Source of the DNA: Chloroflexota bacterium | GTDB taxonomy: Bacteria > Chloroflexota > Dehalococcoidia > Dehalococcoidales > RBG-16-60-22 | NCBI GenBank assembly: GCA_018829775.1 | Contig: JAHJTL010000076.1 | Span: forward strand, 1-34,672 | DNA: 34,672 bases | Direction of reading: 5' to 3' | In this document: piece by piece, positions 16,568-25,016 of the stretch | Position numbering within the stretch: the first letter of the stretch is position 1 | Layout of the letters: every line of letters starts with the position of its first letter | Position numbers and translations under genes: made by a program | The notes under the pieces: model-generated | The model's database searches: none | What the model saw: the letters and a program-made list of their open reading frames with translations, nothing else | What the model was told of the DNA's origin: nothing

Positions 16568-17634
16568 GCTATCTGTTCCTCAAGCTGTCTTGCATGAGAA
16601 CTGGTGGCCAGAGCGTCAACCAGCTCGTCAAGCTCTCCCTCAAGAATCCTGGGGAGGTTACGTACCGTGAGGTTGATGCGGTGGTCGGAAACACGGTCCT
16701 GGGGGAAATTGTAGGTCCGTATCTTTTCGGCACGGTCGCCCGTTCCCACCTGCGAGCGGCGCTCCGAGGTGATTTTCTCCTCCTGCTTGCGTCTTTCGAT
16801 ATCGAGGAGCCTGGAGCGCAGTACCGACATCGCCCGTATCTTATTCTGGAGCTGCGAGCGCTCGTCCTGACAGACAACGACCATGCCCGTGGGGAGATGG
16901 GTCATTCGGACGGCAGTGGCCACCTTGTTCACGTTCTGCCCGCCGGCACCGCCGCTGTGGAAAATATCCACCTTCAGGTCATCAGTGCCAACCTCTATGT
17001 CCACCTCCTCCGCCTTGGGCAGAACCGCCACCGTTGCCGTCGAGGTGTGAATTCTACCCGACGACTCGGTCAGCGGAACACGCTGTACCCGGTGCACACC
17101 GCTTTCATATTTCAACCGGCTGTAAGCACCTTTTCCCTTTACCTCAAAGATGATTTCCTTGATGCCGCCGATGCCGCTTTCGTTCACGCTGATGACGTCT
17201 ATCCCCCAGCCTTTCGTCTGGACGTACCGACTGTACATGCGGAAAAGGTCGGCAGCAAACAGCCCGGCCTCTTCGCCTCCGGCACCGGCCCGTATCTCCA
17301 CTATGATGTCCTTTTCATCGTTGGGGTCCTTGGGGAGGAGGGCGAGTTTCAATTCCCCAAGCAGCCTCTCCTGCTGTGACTCAAGGCTGGCTACTTCCTG
17401 TTTGACCAGCTCCGTCATCTCCTCATCGAGGCCGTCATCCAGCATCACCCTGGTCTCCGCCAGCGATTTTGAGGCGGCTTTGTACTTCCGGTACTTGACG
17501 ACCACCTCCCCAAGGCCGGACCTCTCCTGCGCCAGCTCCTGCAGCTGCTTCAGGTCAGAGGCAATTTCAGGCCTGGACATCTGCCGGTCTATCTCCAGAT
17601 ATCTCTGTTCTATCCTCTCCAGCCTGTCTAACAT
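16564..17634 (-). CDS. prfA: Peptide chain release factor 1
   Basis: A 356-residue RF1, the usual length, which reads UAA and UAG stop codons and triggers peptide release. The GGQ motif is in [13 protein letters not shown] (Gln233), and this Gln is the target of PrmC encoded just downstream. The codon-reading tripeptide of RF1 (PxT) is PLT at 187-189, within [14 protein letters not shown], where Escherichia coli has PAT. A clear extended -10 promoter lies upstream, and GAGGTTG precedes the ATG. It is divergent from comM. RF2 is not in the window. Confidence 0.96.
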   Translation of the reverse strand: MLDRLERIEQRYLEIDRQMSRPEIASDLKQLQELAQERSGLGEVVVKYRKYKAASKSLAETRVMLDDGLDEEMTELVKQEVASLESQQERLLGELKLALLPKDPNDEKDIIVEIRAGAGGEEAGLFAADLFRMYSRYVQTKGWGIDVISVNESGIGGIKEIIFEVKGKGAYSRLKYESGVHRVQRVPLTESSGRIHTSTATVAVLPKAEEVDIEVGTDDLKVDIFHSGGAGGQNVNKVATAVRMTHLPTGMVVVCQDERSQLQNKIRAMSVLRSRLLDIERRKQEEKITSERRSQVGTGDRAEKIRTYNFPQDRVSDHRINLTVRNLPRILEGELDELVDALATSSHARQLEEQIA

Positions 17635-17655
17635 GGTACGAACAACCTCATTCGT

Positions 17656-17664
17656 ATTATATCA
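17656..17664 (-). promoter_or_regulatory. Extended -10 promoter element of prfA-prmC
   Basis: On the minus strand TGATATAAT reads as TGn plus a perfect TATAAT (17661-17656), about 20 bases before the prfA ATG. The -35 candidate is weak (TTAAGC at 17 bases), as is common for extended -10 promoters. Confidence 0.6.
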
Positions 17665-17668
17665 CAGC

Positions 17669-17701
17669 CACGTCTCACGCTTAAAGATAACGTTAGACGT
17701 G
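17669..17701. repeat. Inverted repeat between prfA and comM
   Basis: CACGTCTCACG (17669-17679) and CGTTAGACGTG (17691-17701) form an inverted repeat with 11-base arms, one mismatch and an 11-base spacer. It overlaps the -35 region of the prfA promoter and lies upstream of the comM -10, a position that fits an operator acting on divergent promoters. Confidence 0.6.
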
Positions 17702-17742
17702 ACATCGGCTGTCGGATTGCAACAGGCAGCGCTGTACTGTAG

Positions 17743-17748
17743 TATAAT
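17743..17748 (+). promoter_or_regulatory. Possible -10 element for comM
   Basis: A perfect TATAAT lies 27 bases before the comM ATG. TTGCAA is present but 20 bases away, longer than usual, so the -35 is uncertain. Confidence 0.35.
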
Positions 17749-17775
17749 TACGGGATTACTACGTAGCATCAAGCC

Positions 17776-19302
17776 ATGTTAGCAAAAGTCAAAACCGCTG
17801 CCGTCGTCGGTCTGGAAGGGCATCCGGTGGATGTGGAGGTGGACATTTCCAGTGGCCTGCCGGCCATGACCATTGTCGGGCTGCCCGATGCCGCTGTCCA
17901 GGAAGCGAGAGAACGCGTCCGCGCCGCCATCCGCAATTCCGGCTTCAACTTCCCGATGAAGCGCATAGTGGTGAATCTGGCCCCGGCCGACCTTAAAAAA
18001 GCTGGCCCTTCGTATGACCTGCCCATTGCCGTGGGCATTCTGCTCAGCTCAGAGCAGGTGAGCGCCGATAGTTCCCGGTCCATCTTCCTTGGTGAGCTCT
18101 CCCTCGATGGCAGCCTGCGACATACCCGCGGCATCCTGCCTATGGTCGCCCTGGCCAGAGAGGGAAATATTGACGCTACCATCGTGCCCGAGGTTGATGC
18201 CAGAGAGGCTTCTATGATTGAAGGGACGAGAATCATACCCGTTGCTTCGCTGGCGCAGCTGGTCGGTTATCTTCAGGGCGAAATCAACATCCCCGAATAT
18301 AAGCCTGACGAAGCCGACCTTGCGCTTAATCAGCCAGCGGCGCCCATCACCGATATGGCAGAGATAAAGGGGCAGGAGCATGTCAAACGGGCTCTGGAAG
18401 TGGCGGCCGCTGGCGGTCATAACGTTATAATGAACGGCCCGCCGGGCAGCGGAAAAACGTTGCTGGCGCGCGCCCTCTCCTCAATACTTCCTCCGATGAC
18501 CGGCGAGGAAGCTTTAGAGGTTACCAAAATCTACAGCGTGAGCGGACTGCTCCCGCCCGATACTCCCATGATTCGGCGCAGGCCCTTCCGCTCCCCGCAC
18601 TACACCATCTCCAATGCCGGCCTGGTTGGCGGCGGGCACTGGCCCAGACCGGGTGAAATCAGCCTCAGCCACCGCGGGGTGCTATTTCTTGATGAGCTGC
18701 CCGAATTCGGTCATTCTCTGCTCGAGGTGCTGCGCCAGCCGCTTGAAGACAAGGTGGTGACCATCAGCCGGGCGCAGGGTACTGTGACCTTCCCGTCCAG
18801 TTTCATGCTGGTCGGTGCCATGAACCCCTGTCCGTGCGGTTATTTCGGCGACCCGTTCCACAAGTGCACCTGCTCTCCAGGCCTGGTATCACGATACCAG
18901 CGGCGCATCAGCGGCCCCTTCATAGACCGGGTGGACATCTTCATCGAGGTGCCGCACATCGATTACGAGAAACTGACCGATGAGCGCCTGGGAGAACCAT
19001 CGACAACCGTGCAGTCCAGAGTCTCGGCTGCCCGTTCCCTTCAGCTGGAACGGTTCCGGGGAACGCTTCTGACCTGCAACGCCGATATGACGCCATCTGA
19101 AATCAGGGGTTTCTGCCAGGTGGAAGAAGCGGCCCAGGGTCTGTTAAAAGTGGCCATGAAGCAGCTTTATCTTTCGGCGCGGGCGTTTCATCGCGTCCTC
19201 AAGCTGGCCCGGACTATCGCCGACCTGGAGAATTCTGATATAATTAAAGCCCACCATGTGGCGGAGGCCATTCAGTACCGACCGAGAAGGACGGAAATAT
19301 AA
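17776..19302 (+). CDS. comM: ComM/YifB family AAA+ ATPase (Mg-chelatase-like)
   Basis: A 508-residue protein with the three-part ComM layout: an N-terminal Lon-protease-like domain (residues 1-170, with VDVEVDISSGLPAMTIVGLPD), a central Mg-chelatase-type AAA+ domain with Walker A GPPGSGKT (221-228) and Walker B VLFLDELPEF, and a C-terminal Mg-chelatase-associated domain. A cysteine cluster (CPCGYFGDPFHKCTC) in the insert probably binds zinc. In naturally competent bacteria ComM is a hexameric helicase that drives branch migration during integration of transformed DNA. The frame has no defects. It shares its upstream region with prfA and is followed by a lipoprotein gene. Confidence 0.93.
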   Translation: MLAKVKTAAVVGLEGHPVDVEVDISSGLPAMTIVGLPDAAVQEARERVRAAIRNSGFNFPMKRIVVNLAPADLKKAGPSYDLPIAVGILLSSEQVSADSSRSIFLGELSLDGSLRHTRGILPMVALAREGNIDATIVPEVDAREASMIEGTRIIPVASLAQLVGYLQGEINIPEYKPDEADLALNQPAAPITDMAEIKGQEHVKRALEVAAAGGHNVIMNGPPGSGKTLLARALSSILPPMTGEEALEVTKIYSVSGLLPPDTPMIRRRPFRSPHYTISNAGLVGGGHWPRPGEISLSHRGVLFLDELPEFGHSLLEVLRQPLEDKVVTISRAQGTVTFPSSFMLVGAMNPCPCGYFGDPFHKCTCSPGLVSRYQRRISGPFIDRVDIFIEVPHIDYEKLTDERLGEPSTTVQSRVSAARSLQLERFRGTLLTCNADMTPSEIRGFCQVEEAAQGLLKVAMKQLYLSARAFHRVLKLARTIADLENSDIIKAHHVAEAIQYRPRRTEI

Positions 19303-19324
19303 GTTACTCAATGGGGAGGAGAAA

Positions 19325-19813
19325 ATGATGCGCTGGACTGGGAGACATTTTATAAAATTTGTTGCAATCATCGTGCTTTTAGCTGTGGCAATAATAGTCT
19401 CTGGCTGTGAAGATTTCGGCACCTTTCCTGCCCCTGAACCGCCGGCACAGGAACCGAAAAAGCCGGTGTCGACCACCTTCATCAACACTGAGGACAGGGC
19501 GGTCCTCGCCGTCTACGAGCATTTGCTGAGCCTGGCGGAGAGCCACGAAGCAAAATCCTACCTTGCCGAGTTCTCCGCCGTCAGTGACAACTGGAGTGCC
19601 GAATCAGAGCTTTTCAAGGATGGCAGCAGCATCTGGTACGCCAAAGTTGATATGAGCGGGGTAGAGAACTGGAAAGAGAAGCCTTACTGGCAGCAGGCAA
19701 GCTGGTTCGTCTATCAGGACGGCCGGGTGATACCGTCGAATCGACTTCAGGCCAATGCGCTGCTGATTGAGGCTGACCTCCAGGAGCTCAGCCTGCCCCC
19801 GCCCACTGAATAA
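19325..19813 (+). CDS. Lipoprotein of unknown function
   Basis: A 162-residue exported protein. A basic N-terminus and a long hydrophobic segment lead to the lipobox IVSGC (residues 27-31), so Cys31 should be lipidated and the protein anchored in the membrane. The mature part starts with a proline/glutamate-rich linker, followed by a compact domain rich in Trp, Ala and Ser (DNWSAE, GSSIWYAKVDMSG, YWQQASWFVYQDG). The ATG at 19325 is chosen because GGGGAGGAG precedes it; a longer frame overlapping comM would place a charged tail before the signal peptide. I do not recognise the domain. It lies 22 bases after comM and may be cotranscribed with it. Confidence 0.82.
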   Translation: MMRWTGRHFIKFVAIIVLLAVAIIVSGCEDFGTFPAPEPPAQEPKKPVSTTFINTEDRAVLAVYEHLLSLAESHEAKSYLAEFSAVSDNWSAESELFKDGSSIWYAKVDMSGVENWKEKPYWQQASWFVYQDGRVIPSNRLQANALLIEADLQELSLPPPTE

Positions 19814-19832
19814 AACATCATTTCGGGGACAG

Positions 19833-20096
19833 CTATAAGGCTAAAAGGCAAAAGACTCCGCCCGCTACCAACAACACCCCACCGAGAGCGATGGCGATAA
19901 CGCCGCCTATTTTCAAGGCGCCGGGCTGTGGGCGTGGCGGCCAGTGTTCCATAAATTCGCGGGTATCTCCGGGGCGCTTCGCCACTTCCCTATAGTAGCT
20001 ATCTTCTTCCCGCTTGCCCCAGGTATACATCAGTATGCCGATTACTAAAAACAGGCCACCGACGCCAATCAGTATTAAACAATCCCGTATTAGCAT
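19833..20096 (-). CDS. Small two-span membrane protein
   Basis: An 87-residue protein with one hydrophobic helix at residues 5-27 and another at 62-86, joined by a charged loop with REEDSYYREVAKRPGDTREF and a proline patch (PPRPQPG). The layout implies both ends on one side and the loop on the other. GGAGGGTGG before the ATG lies partly within a small hairpin (20108-20122, CTCCG/CGGAG), which might dampen initiation. It is downstream of rplL on the same strand, 89 bases away, and convergent with the lipoprotein gene. No family recognised. Confidence 0.68.
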   Translation of the reverse strand: MLIRDCLILIGVGGLFLVIGILMYTWGKREEDSYYREVAKRPGDTREFMEHWPPRPQPGALKIGGVIAIALGGVLLVAGGVFCLLAL

Positions 20097-20185
20097 GCCC
20101 CACCACCCTCCGTAAACCGGAGTTTTGTTAGTGGTAACTATAGGCTATTCTGGCCTCTTTTTCAACCAGGTCAGTGAGGCTGGGA

Positions 20186-20875
20186 TTACTTTATATCCGC
20201 TTTGGCGCCAGCGGCTTCAATTTTTTCCTTGATGGTAGCCGCCTCTTCCTTGTTTACGCCCTCTCGCACTGGCTTGGGTGCACTCTCCACCAGGTCCTTG
20301 GATTCCTTCAGACCAAGTGTGGTTACCTCGCGCACTGCCTTGATGACGGCAATCTTGTTGGCGCCTACGTCGGTGAGAATGACACTGAACTCGGTCTGCT
20401 CTTCAGCTGCTTCGGCAGTCTCTGCCGGCGCTCCCGCCGCCGATGCCGCGGCTACCACAGGCGCCGCCGCCGTAACGCCAAACTCGGCTTCCAGCGCTTT
20501 GACCATGTCTGCCAGCTCAATCACGGTCATTTTCTTGATGGCATTCATTATCTCCTGAATGGCCGGAGATACCTTGACCTTCTCTTTGGCTGGTGGGGCC
20601 GGCGCTTCCGCAGCCTCCTTCTTCGCCGCCTTTGGCTTCTCCTCTGCTTTGGGCTTTTCTTCCGCTTTTTCGGCTGGCGGCTCTTCTTTTGCCTCAGCAG
20701 CTTCCTCAGCTTTAACCTCAGTTACCTCCGCCTCTTTTTCCACCGGAGCTTCGGCTGCCTCTTCAGTCACTTCTGGAGCGGCTTCCGCTTCCTTCTCCGC
20801 AGCGGGTTGCTCCTCCGCTTGTGCTTCAGCTTCAGTTACTTCCTGTGTCGCTTCCGCTTCTTTCTCTTCTGCCAT
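20186..20875 (-). CDS. rplL: Ribosomal protein L7/L12 with long charged N-terminal extension
   Basis: A 229-residue protein whose last 127 residues (103-229) are a normal L7/L12: the dimerising N-domain ([24 protein letters not shown]), an Ala-rich hinge ([18 protein letters not shown]) and the C-domain that binds translational GTPases ([35 protein letters not shown]). The first 102 residues are an extra segment made almost wholly of Glu, Ala, Lys, Pro and Val, acidic at first and Lys/Pro-richer towards the junction. Typical L7/L12 is 120-130 residues. The ATG is one base past the rplJ stop, with GGGAGG overlapping the end of rplJ. An in-frame extension further upstream would run into rplJ and is rejected. 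Confidence 0.93.
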   Translation of the reverse strand: MAEEKEAEATQEVTEAEAQAEEQPAAEKEAEAAPEVTEEAAEAPVEKEAEVTEVKAEEAAEAKEEPPAEKAEEKPKAEEKPKAAKKEAAEAPAPPAKEKVKVSPAIQEIMNAIKKMTVIELADMVKALEAEFGVTAAAPVVAAASAAGAPAETAEAAEEQTEFSVILTDVGANKIAVIKAVREVTTLGLKESKDLVESAPKPVREGVNKEEAATIKEKIEAAGAKADIK

Positions 20876-20876
20876 T

Positions 20877-21401
20877 TTATCCTCCCTCAAGTTGTTGTGC
20901 TCTCGCTTGCAGTACCCCCACAAGTCCCCTCATGGGGTTGGCTAGACAATTAACCAAACGGTAAATAGGACTCTGCATCCCGGCCAAAATTTTGCCCAGC
21001 AGTACTTCCGTGGACGGCAACGAGGCCAGGTTTTCGATATCCGCCGGAGTAAAAATCCTATCACCGGCAAAGCCTCCTTTAATAGTCAGTTCCATTTTCT
21101 GTGTCCGAATGTAATCGGCCAGAACCTTGGCCGGCGACACGATGTCGCCATAGCCGAAGGCAATCGCCACCGGCCCCTCAAAAAAGCTGACCAACTCGTC
21201 TTTACCCGCTTTCTTGGCGGCAAACCGTGCCAGCGTGTTTTTCACCACACGGTACCTGACTTCTGAATTCCTGAGGCTGCGTCGAAGGTTAGTCATCTCG
21301 ACAGTAGTCAGCCCCCGATAGTCGGTCAGGATACCGATACTGCACTCAGAAAGCACCTGGCTAAGTTCATCAACGACCTGCACTTTCTCTTCTCGCGGCA
21401 T
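20877..21401 (-). CDS. rplJ: Ribosomal protein L10
   Basis: A 174-residue L10, the base of the ribosomal stalk, which binds 23S rRNA with its N-domain and carries L7/L12 dimers on its C-terminal helix. Conserved parts include [37 protein letters not shown] and [13 protein letters not shown]. The ATG at 21401 is used because AGGAGG sits 8 bases upstream; a TTG 6 bases further upstream is too close to it. The gene has its own promoter and a leader RNA with an attenuator, which fits autoregulation by the L10-L12 complex. rplL follows with one base between. Confidence 0.96.
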   Translation of the reverse strand: MPREEKVQVVDELSQVLSECSIGILTDYRGLTTVEMTNLRRSLRNSEVRYRVVKNTLARFAAKKAGKDELVSFFEGPVAIAFGYGDIVSPAKVLADYIRTQKMELTIKGGFAGDRIFTPADIENLASLPSTEVLLGKILAGMQSPIYRLVNCLANPMRGLVGVLQARAQQLEGG

Positions 21402-21434
21402 TTTCAATACCTCCTGAACATCCCGATCAAATCA

Positions 21435-21463
21435 TAAAAAATCCCTGCGCCTTCCGCACAGGG
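21435..21463 (-). terminator. Attenuator (intrinsic terminator) in the rplJ leader
   Basis: On the minus strand CCCTGTGC and GCGCAGGG pair around a GGAAG loop (8 bp, one G-U), followed by ATTTTTT. It lies about 34 bases before the rplJ ATG. The single wobble pairs only in the minus-strand transcript, which supports the direction. Confidence 0.8.
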
Positions 21464-21565
21464 ACATTGAAATCCAGTTTACCCAGATTCTCTATCATCC
21501 TCGGCAGGCACAAAATTAAGCCGTTTCCGGCACCCACTGTCTCAGGACACGCTATTCAATTATCG
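21435..21565 (-). ncRNA. Ribosomal protein L10 leader (rplJL autoregulatory RNA)
   Basis: The 5' untranslated region between the internal promoter and the attenuator contains a GCCG-GAAA-CGGC tetraloop hairpin (21520-21531) and a conserved-looking GTGCCTGCCGAGGA segment (21498-21511), which resembles the L10-binding part of known L10 leaders. CCTGC in this segment could pair with GCAGG of the attenuator stem, giving an anti-terminator. In Bacillus subtilis the L10-L12 complex controls rplJL by attenuation of this kind. Assignment to the family is by appearance only. Confidence 0.65.
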
Positions 21566-21570
21566 TATCT

Positions 21571-21599
21571 ATTATAGCCGGTTTAACCGGAAAAGTAAA
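21571..21599 (-). promoter_or_regulatory. Internal promoter of rplJ-rplL, with palindrome in the spacer
   Basis: TTTACT (21599-21594), a 17-base spacer and a perfect TATAAT (21576-21571) lie just past the rplA stop. The spacer contains the palindrome CCGGTTTAACCGG (21578-21590), placed where a repressor or a DNA-distorting activator could act. Confidence 0.72.
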
Positions 21600-21605
21600 T
21601 CATCC

Positions 21606-22319
21606 TTAACTGCTGGTGAGCGCCAGGGTCGGTTTGAGGTCAAGCTGTATTCCCGGCCCCATGGTCGTCGTCAGAACGGCCGTCCGGACATACTGTCCCT
21701 TGGCACCACTGGGTTTGGCCTTAACCACCGCTTCGACGAGGGCCGTCAGGTTGCCCATCAACTGCTCATTATCAAAGCTGGCCTTGCCCAGCGGTACATG
21801 GATGATGGCGGTGCGGTCCAGCTTGAATTCAACGCGACCTTTTCTTGAATCTTCGATAACGCGGGGGAGGTCCTCAGCAGGGACAACGGTTCCTGATTTG
21901 GGATTAGGCATCAGCCCTTTCCGCCCCAGAATCTTGCCCAACTTGCCGACCTTGCCCATCATTTCCGGTGTAGAAATGGCGGTATCAAATTCCAGCCAGC
22001 CATCCTCTATTTTCTTGACCAGTTCATCCCCACCGACGTAGTCGGCTCCGGCGGTCTCGGCCGCTTTGACTGCTTCGCCCTGGGCGAAGACGAGGACCTT
22101 TACCTGTTTGCCCAGCCCGTGAGGAAGAAGCGCCACACCGCGAACCTGCTGTGAGGCATTGCGCGGGTCAACGCCCATGCGAAGGTGCAGTTCCACGGTT
22201 TCGTCAAATTTGGCGTGCGCCGTTTTTCTCGCAAGTTCCACCGCCTCCTCGGGGGCATACGTTTTCGTCCTTTCGATTACCTGGACTGCTTCGTTGTATT
22301 TCTTACCGTGTTTAACCAT
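21606..22319 (-). CDS. rplA: Ribosomal protein L1
   Basis: A 237-residue L1 that binds 23S rRNA at the L1 stalk and helps release deacylated tRNA from the E site. Family blocks include [23 protein letters not shown] near residue 40, [17 protein letters not shown], and [16 protein letters not shown] near residue 133, the L1 signature. It starts inside the end of rplK with an 8-base overlap, so the two are translationally coupled. In other bacteria L1 represses the L11 operon by binding its mRNA; I did not find a clear L1 site here. Confidence 0.96.
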   Translation of the reverse strand: MVKHGKKYNEAVQVIERTKTYAPEEAVELARKTAHAKFDETVELHLRMGVDPRNASQQVRGVALLPHGLGKQVKVLVFAQGEAVKAAETAGADYVGGDELVKKIEDGWLEFDTAISTPEMMGKVGKLGKILGRKGLMPNPKSGTVVPAEDLPRVIEDSRKGRVEFKLDRTAIIHVPLGKASFDNEQLMGNLTALVEAVVKAKPSGAKGQYVRTAVLTTTMGPGIQLDLKPTLALTSS

Positions 22320-22746
22320 CTTCCTGTTCCACCTTGATTCCCATACTTCTGGCGGTACCGGCGATGATTTTTTCCGCCTCTTCTATGCTGCTGGCGCTCA
22401 GGTCCTTGGCCTTAACCTGGGCGATTTCGCGCAACTGGTCACGGGAAAGGGTGCCCACTTCTTCATGACCGGTGCTGCCGCTCCCCTTCTCCACACCGAG
22501 CGCCTTCTTCAGCAGGTCTGTGGCCGGGGATGTCTTGGTAATGAAGATGAAGGACCTGTCCTCAAAGACGGTAATCTCCACCGGAACGATGGAACCGGAC
22601 TGCGATGATGTGCGGTCGTTGTATTCTTTGCAGAACTGCATGATGTTTATTCCATGCTGACCCAGTGCCGGACCGACCGGCGGTGCCGGATTCGCCTGTC
22701 CGGCAGGAATCTGCAACTTGATTATCGCCCTGACCTTCTTCGCCAT
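22312..22746 (-). CDS. rplK: Ribosomal protein L11
   Basis: A 144-residue L11, part of the GTPase-associated centre and target of thiostrepton-type antibiotics. The N-domain contains [36 protein letters not shown], with the proline-rich switch region, and the C-terminal RNA-binding domain has the conserved [32 protein letters not shown]. Length is normal. GAGGAGATAAT precedes the ATG, and the gene lies 18 bases after nusG. Confidence 0.97.
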   Translation of the reverse strand: MAKKVRAIIKLQIPAGQANPAPPVGPALGQHGINIMQFCKEYNDRTSSQSGSIVPVEITVFEDRSFIFITKTSPATDLLKKALGVEKGSGSTGHEEVGTLSRDQLREIAQVKAKDLSASSIEEAEKIIAGTARSMGIKVEQEDG

Positions 22747-22764
22747 ATTATCTCCTCAAACGAT

Positions 22765-23298
22765 TTAAAGTTTTTCCACCTGTAAAAAGTCGAGTTCTAC
22801 CGGTGTTTCCTGGCCAAAAAGGGACAGCAGTACCTTGACTTTGCCCTTCTCGGTATTGATTTCATCCACCAGGCCAACAAAATCGATAAACGGGCCATCG
22901 GTGACCCTGACGCTCTGCCCGCGGCGGAAGCCAACCTTCACCTTGGGCGCCTTGGCTTCCATCTGCCTCAAAATCTGGCTGACCTCATCCTCCTGGAGTG
23001 GCGTTGGCTTGTTGCCGCTCCCCACAAAGCCGGTAACACCGGGCGTATTCCGCACCACACCCCAGCTCTGGTCGGTCATTTTCATCTGCACCAGGACGTA
23101 GCCGGGCAGTATTTTCTTAGTCACGGTACGTCTCTGGCCGTTTTTTACCTCAATTTCATCTTCGGTGGGTATCACCACCTGAAGGATTTCGCTGCCAGAG
23201 TCCATGAATTTGATGCGCTGCTCAAGGTTCTTCTTTACCCTTTCCTCATACCCCGAGTAGGTATGGATGACGTACCAGCTTGCTCCGTTATCCGACAC
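22765..23298 (-). CDS. nusG: Transcription termination/antitermination factor NusG
   Basis: A 177-residue NusG that binds RNA polymerase at the clamp and modulates pausing, Rho termination and coupling to ribosomes. The NGN domain opens with SWYVIHTYSGYEERVKKNLEQR and includes PGYVLVQMKMTDQSWGVVRNTPGVTGFVG. The C-terminal KOW domain is VRVTDGPFIDFVGLVDEINTEKGKVKVLLSLFGQETPVELDF. The start is GTG with GAGGTAATTT upstream. It is preceded by secE, the usual bacterial pairing, with a 74-base gap in which I see nothing. Confidence 0.97.
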   Translation of the reverse strand: MSDNGASWYVIHTYSGYEERVKKNLEQRIKFMDSGSEILQVVIPTEDEIEVKNGQRRTVTKKILPGYVLVQMKMTDQSWGVVRNTPGVTGFVGSGNKPTPLQEDEVSQILRQMEAKAPKVKVGFRRGQSVRVTDGPFIDFVGLVDEINTEKGKVKVLLSLFGQETPVELDFLQVEKL

Positions 23299-23372
23299 AA
23301 ATTACCTCACCGGTTATTTTTTGGCTTATGCATGATGCGGTCCTATCTGCGGTCATTGACGTAAATAAGCGT

Positions 23373-23594
23373 TCAGCGGCCCACAAGAACATTTTCGACG
23401 AGGGCGGAAAAACCGAAGTCTATTGCCCCCAGAACCAGCCCGGCAGCTACCGAGATTATCAGCACCAGAGTTGATAGATAAAGAACCTCACGCCTGGAGA
23501 GCCAGACCACTTTCTTCAACTCGGTGATAATCTCGCCGATGAATCTTAACCGTGAACGCTTGGTTGTCGCCGAATGATGTGCCGTCGCAGGCAT
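23373..23594 (-). CDS. secE: Protein translocase subunit SecE
   Basis: A 73-residue single-span SecE, the short form found in most bacteria, which clamps SecY in the SecYEG protein channel. The amphipathic helix RFIGEIITELKKVVWLSRREV is the conserved SecE signature, and one transmembrane helix follows (LYLSTLVLIISVAAGLVLGAI). The N-terminal 14 residues are a polar tail. GGAGGGGTAGAA precedes the ATG. It lies between rpmG (23 bases) and nusG. Confidence 0.93.
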   Translation of the reverse strand: MPATAHHSATTKRSRLRFIGEIITELKKVVWLSRREVLYLSTLVLIISVAAGLVLGAIDFGFSALVENVLVGR

Positions 23595-23617
23595 TTCTAC
23601 CCCTCCAACATGCCGTA

Positions 23618-23785
23618 CTACTTAACCTCTCGATGAAGTCGCACCGTACGACAACGAGGGCAGTACTTGTTCAATTCCAGTCTCTGAGAGTCATTCCTAC
23701 GGTTTTTAGTCGTGGTATATGTTCTCTCCTTGCACTCAGTACAGGCGAGATGGATTATACCTCTTGCTTCACTTTTCTTCGCCAT
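23618..23785 (-). CDS. rpmG: Ribosomal protein L33 (zinc-binding form)
   Basis: A 55-residue protein translated from the ATG at 23785. It has two CxxC pairs, CTEC and CPRC, the C+ zinc-binding form of L33, with the conserved block [23 protein letters not shown] and the basic end [10 protein letters not shown]. It begins 4 bases after the tuf stop and precedes secE, the standard rpmG-secE-nusG order. L33 sits near the exit site of the large subunit. No zinc-free copy is in the window. Confidence 0.95.
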   Translation of the reverse strand: MAKKSEARGIIHLACTECKERTYTTTKNRRNDSQRLELNKYCPRCRTVRLHREVK

Positions 23786-23789
23786 AAAC

Positions 23790-24995
23790 CTACTCTATGA
23801 TTTTGCTGATGGCACCAGACCCTACCGTCCTTCCTCCTTCTCGGATGGCAAAGCGCAGACCTTTCTCCATAGCCACGGGATAGATGAGCTTTAACTTTAT
23901 GGTGACGTTGTCACCGGGCATAATCATCTCCACTCCCTCCGGGAGTTCGACGGAGCCGGTAACGTCGGTGGTCTGCATGTAGAACTGTGGCTTGTAACCA
24001 TTGAAGAACGGCGTATGCCGGCCGCCTTCTTCCTTTTTCAGAACGTAGACCTCGGCTTCGGCATACGTATGCGGTTTAATCGAGCCGGGTGCCGCCAGCA
24101 CCTGACCGCGCTCGATATCTTCTCGCTCAATGCCTCGGAGAAGGATGCCTACCGCATCACCAGCCTCGGCATAGTCCAGCGTCTTGTGGAACATCTCCAG
24201 GCTGGTGGCCACCACTTTCTTTGGCTCATGGTGCAGGCCGACGATTTCAACCTCATCTCCGGCTTTAATCTTGCCACGCTCAACCCTGCCGGTGGGCACC
24301 GTGCCGCGTCCCTTGATGCTGAAGACGTCTTCCACCGCCATCAGGAACGGCTGGTCCTGGAGTCTGTCTGGCACCGGGATATAGTCATCAACGGCTTCCA
24401 TCAATTTCAGTATCGGGCCACACCACTGGCATTCACTCTTGCCGCAGCCGCACTCCAGCGCTTTCAGGGCGCTGACGCGTACCACCGGTACTTTGTCTCC
24501 CGGGAACTCGTAGTTGCTGAGCAGCTCCCTTACCTCCATCTCCACCAGCTCCAGCAGTTCCTCATCCTCCATGGCGTCTACTTTATTTAAGGCCACCACG
24601 ATTCGTGGCACCATCACCTGACGCGCCAGGAGAACATGCTCTCTTGTCTGCGGCATCGGGCCGTCGGGAGCACTGACTACCAGAATGGCACCATCCATCT
24701 GGGCGGCACCGGTTATCATGTTCTTGATGTAGTCGGCATGACCCGGGCAGTCGATGTGGGCGTAATGCCGCTTATCCGTCTCATATTCAATATGGGCGAT
24801 GGCAATGGTCAGACCGCGCGCCTTTTCCTCAGGAGCATTGTCAATCGAATCAAAGGCACGGAACTGGGTGGCGCCGTAGGCCTTGCCCAATACCAGTGTG
24901 ATCGCTGAGGTCAGCGTTGTTTTACCGTGGTCAACATGACCGATGGTCCCCACGTTTACATGTGGCTTGGTTCTTTCGAATTTCTGTTTTGCCAT
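23790..24995 (-). CDS. tuf: Elongation factor Tu
   Basis: A 401-residue EF-Tu that brings aminoacyl-tRNA to the ribosome as a GTP complex. G1 is GHVDHGKT (19-26), switch I ends in [16 protein letters not shown]3 is DCPGHADY (82-89), with the catalytic His, and G4 is NKVD (137-140). Domains II and III follow ([18 protein letters not shown], and a C-terminus ending [15 protein letters not shown]). Domain I carries a cysteine-rich insert C182-G-C184-x4-C189-x2-C192 that could bind a metal. GGAGGTTGAA precedes the ATG. It is downstream of tRNA-Thr(GGT), in a layout like tufB of enteric bacteria. Confidence 0.97.
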   Translation of the reverse strand: MAKQKFERTKPHVNVGTIGHVDHGKTTLTSAITLVLGKAYGATQFRAFDSIDNAPEEKARGLTIAIAHIEYETDKRHYAHIDCPGHADYIKNMITGAAQMDGAILVVSAPDGPMPQTREHVLLARQVMVPRIVVALNKVDAMEDEELLELVEMEVRELLSNYEFPGDKVPVVRVSALKALECGCGKSECQWCGPILKLMEAVDDYIPVPDRLQDQPFLMAVEDVFSIKGRGTVPTGRVERGKIKAGDEVEIVGLHHEPKKVVATSLEMFHKTLDYAEAGDAVGILLRGIEREDIERGQVLAAPGSIKPHTYAEAEVYVLKKEEGGRHTPFFNGYKPQFYMQTTDVTGSVELPEGVEMIMPGDNVTIKLKLIYPVAMEKGLRFAIREGGRTVGSGAISKIIE

Positions 24996-25016
24996 TTCAA
25001 CCTCCGTTTTCTACCG

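Noticed and set aside
20101-20130. Terminator on the plus strand (CTCCG/CGGAG followed by TTTT)
   Set aside because: The stem is only 5 bp, and no plus-strand gene ends directly before it, since the nearest is separated by a minus-strand gene.
20876-20923. Longer L7/L12 start 16 codons upstream
   Set aside because: It would overlap rplJ by 46 bases and has no Shine-Dalgarno; the ATG at 20875 follows GGGAGG.
20174-20953. A 259-codon plus-strand frame opposite rplL
   Set aside because: Its Phe/Leu/Cys/Arg-rich low-complexity translation is the complement of the Glu/Ala/Lys extension of L7/L12; not a real gene.
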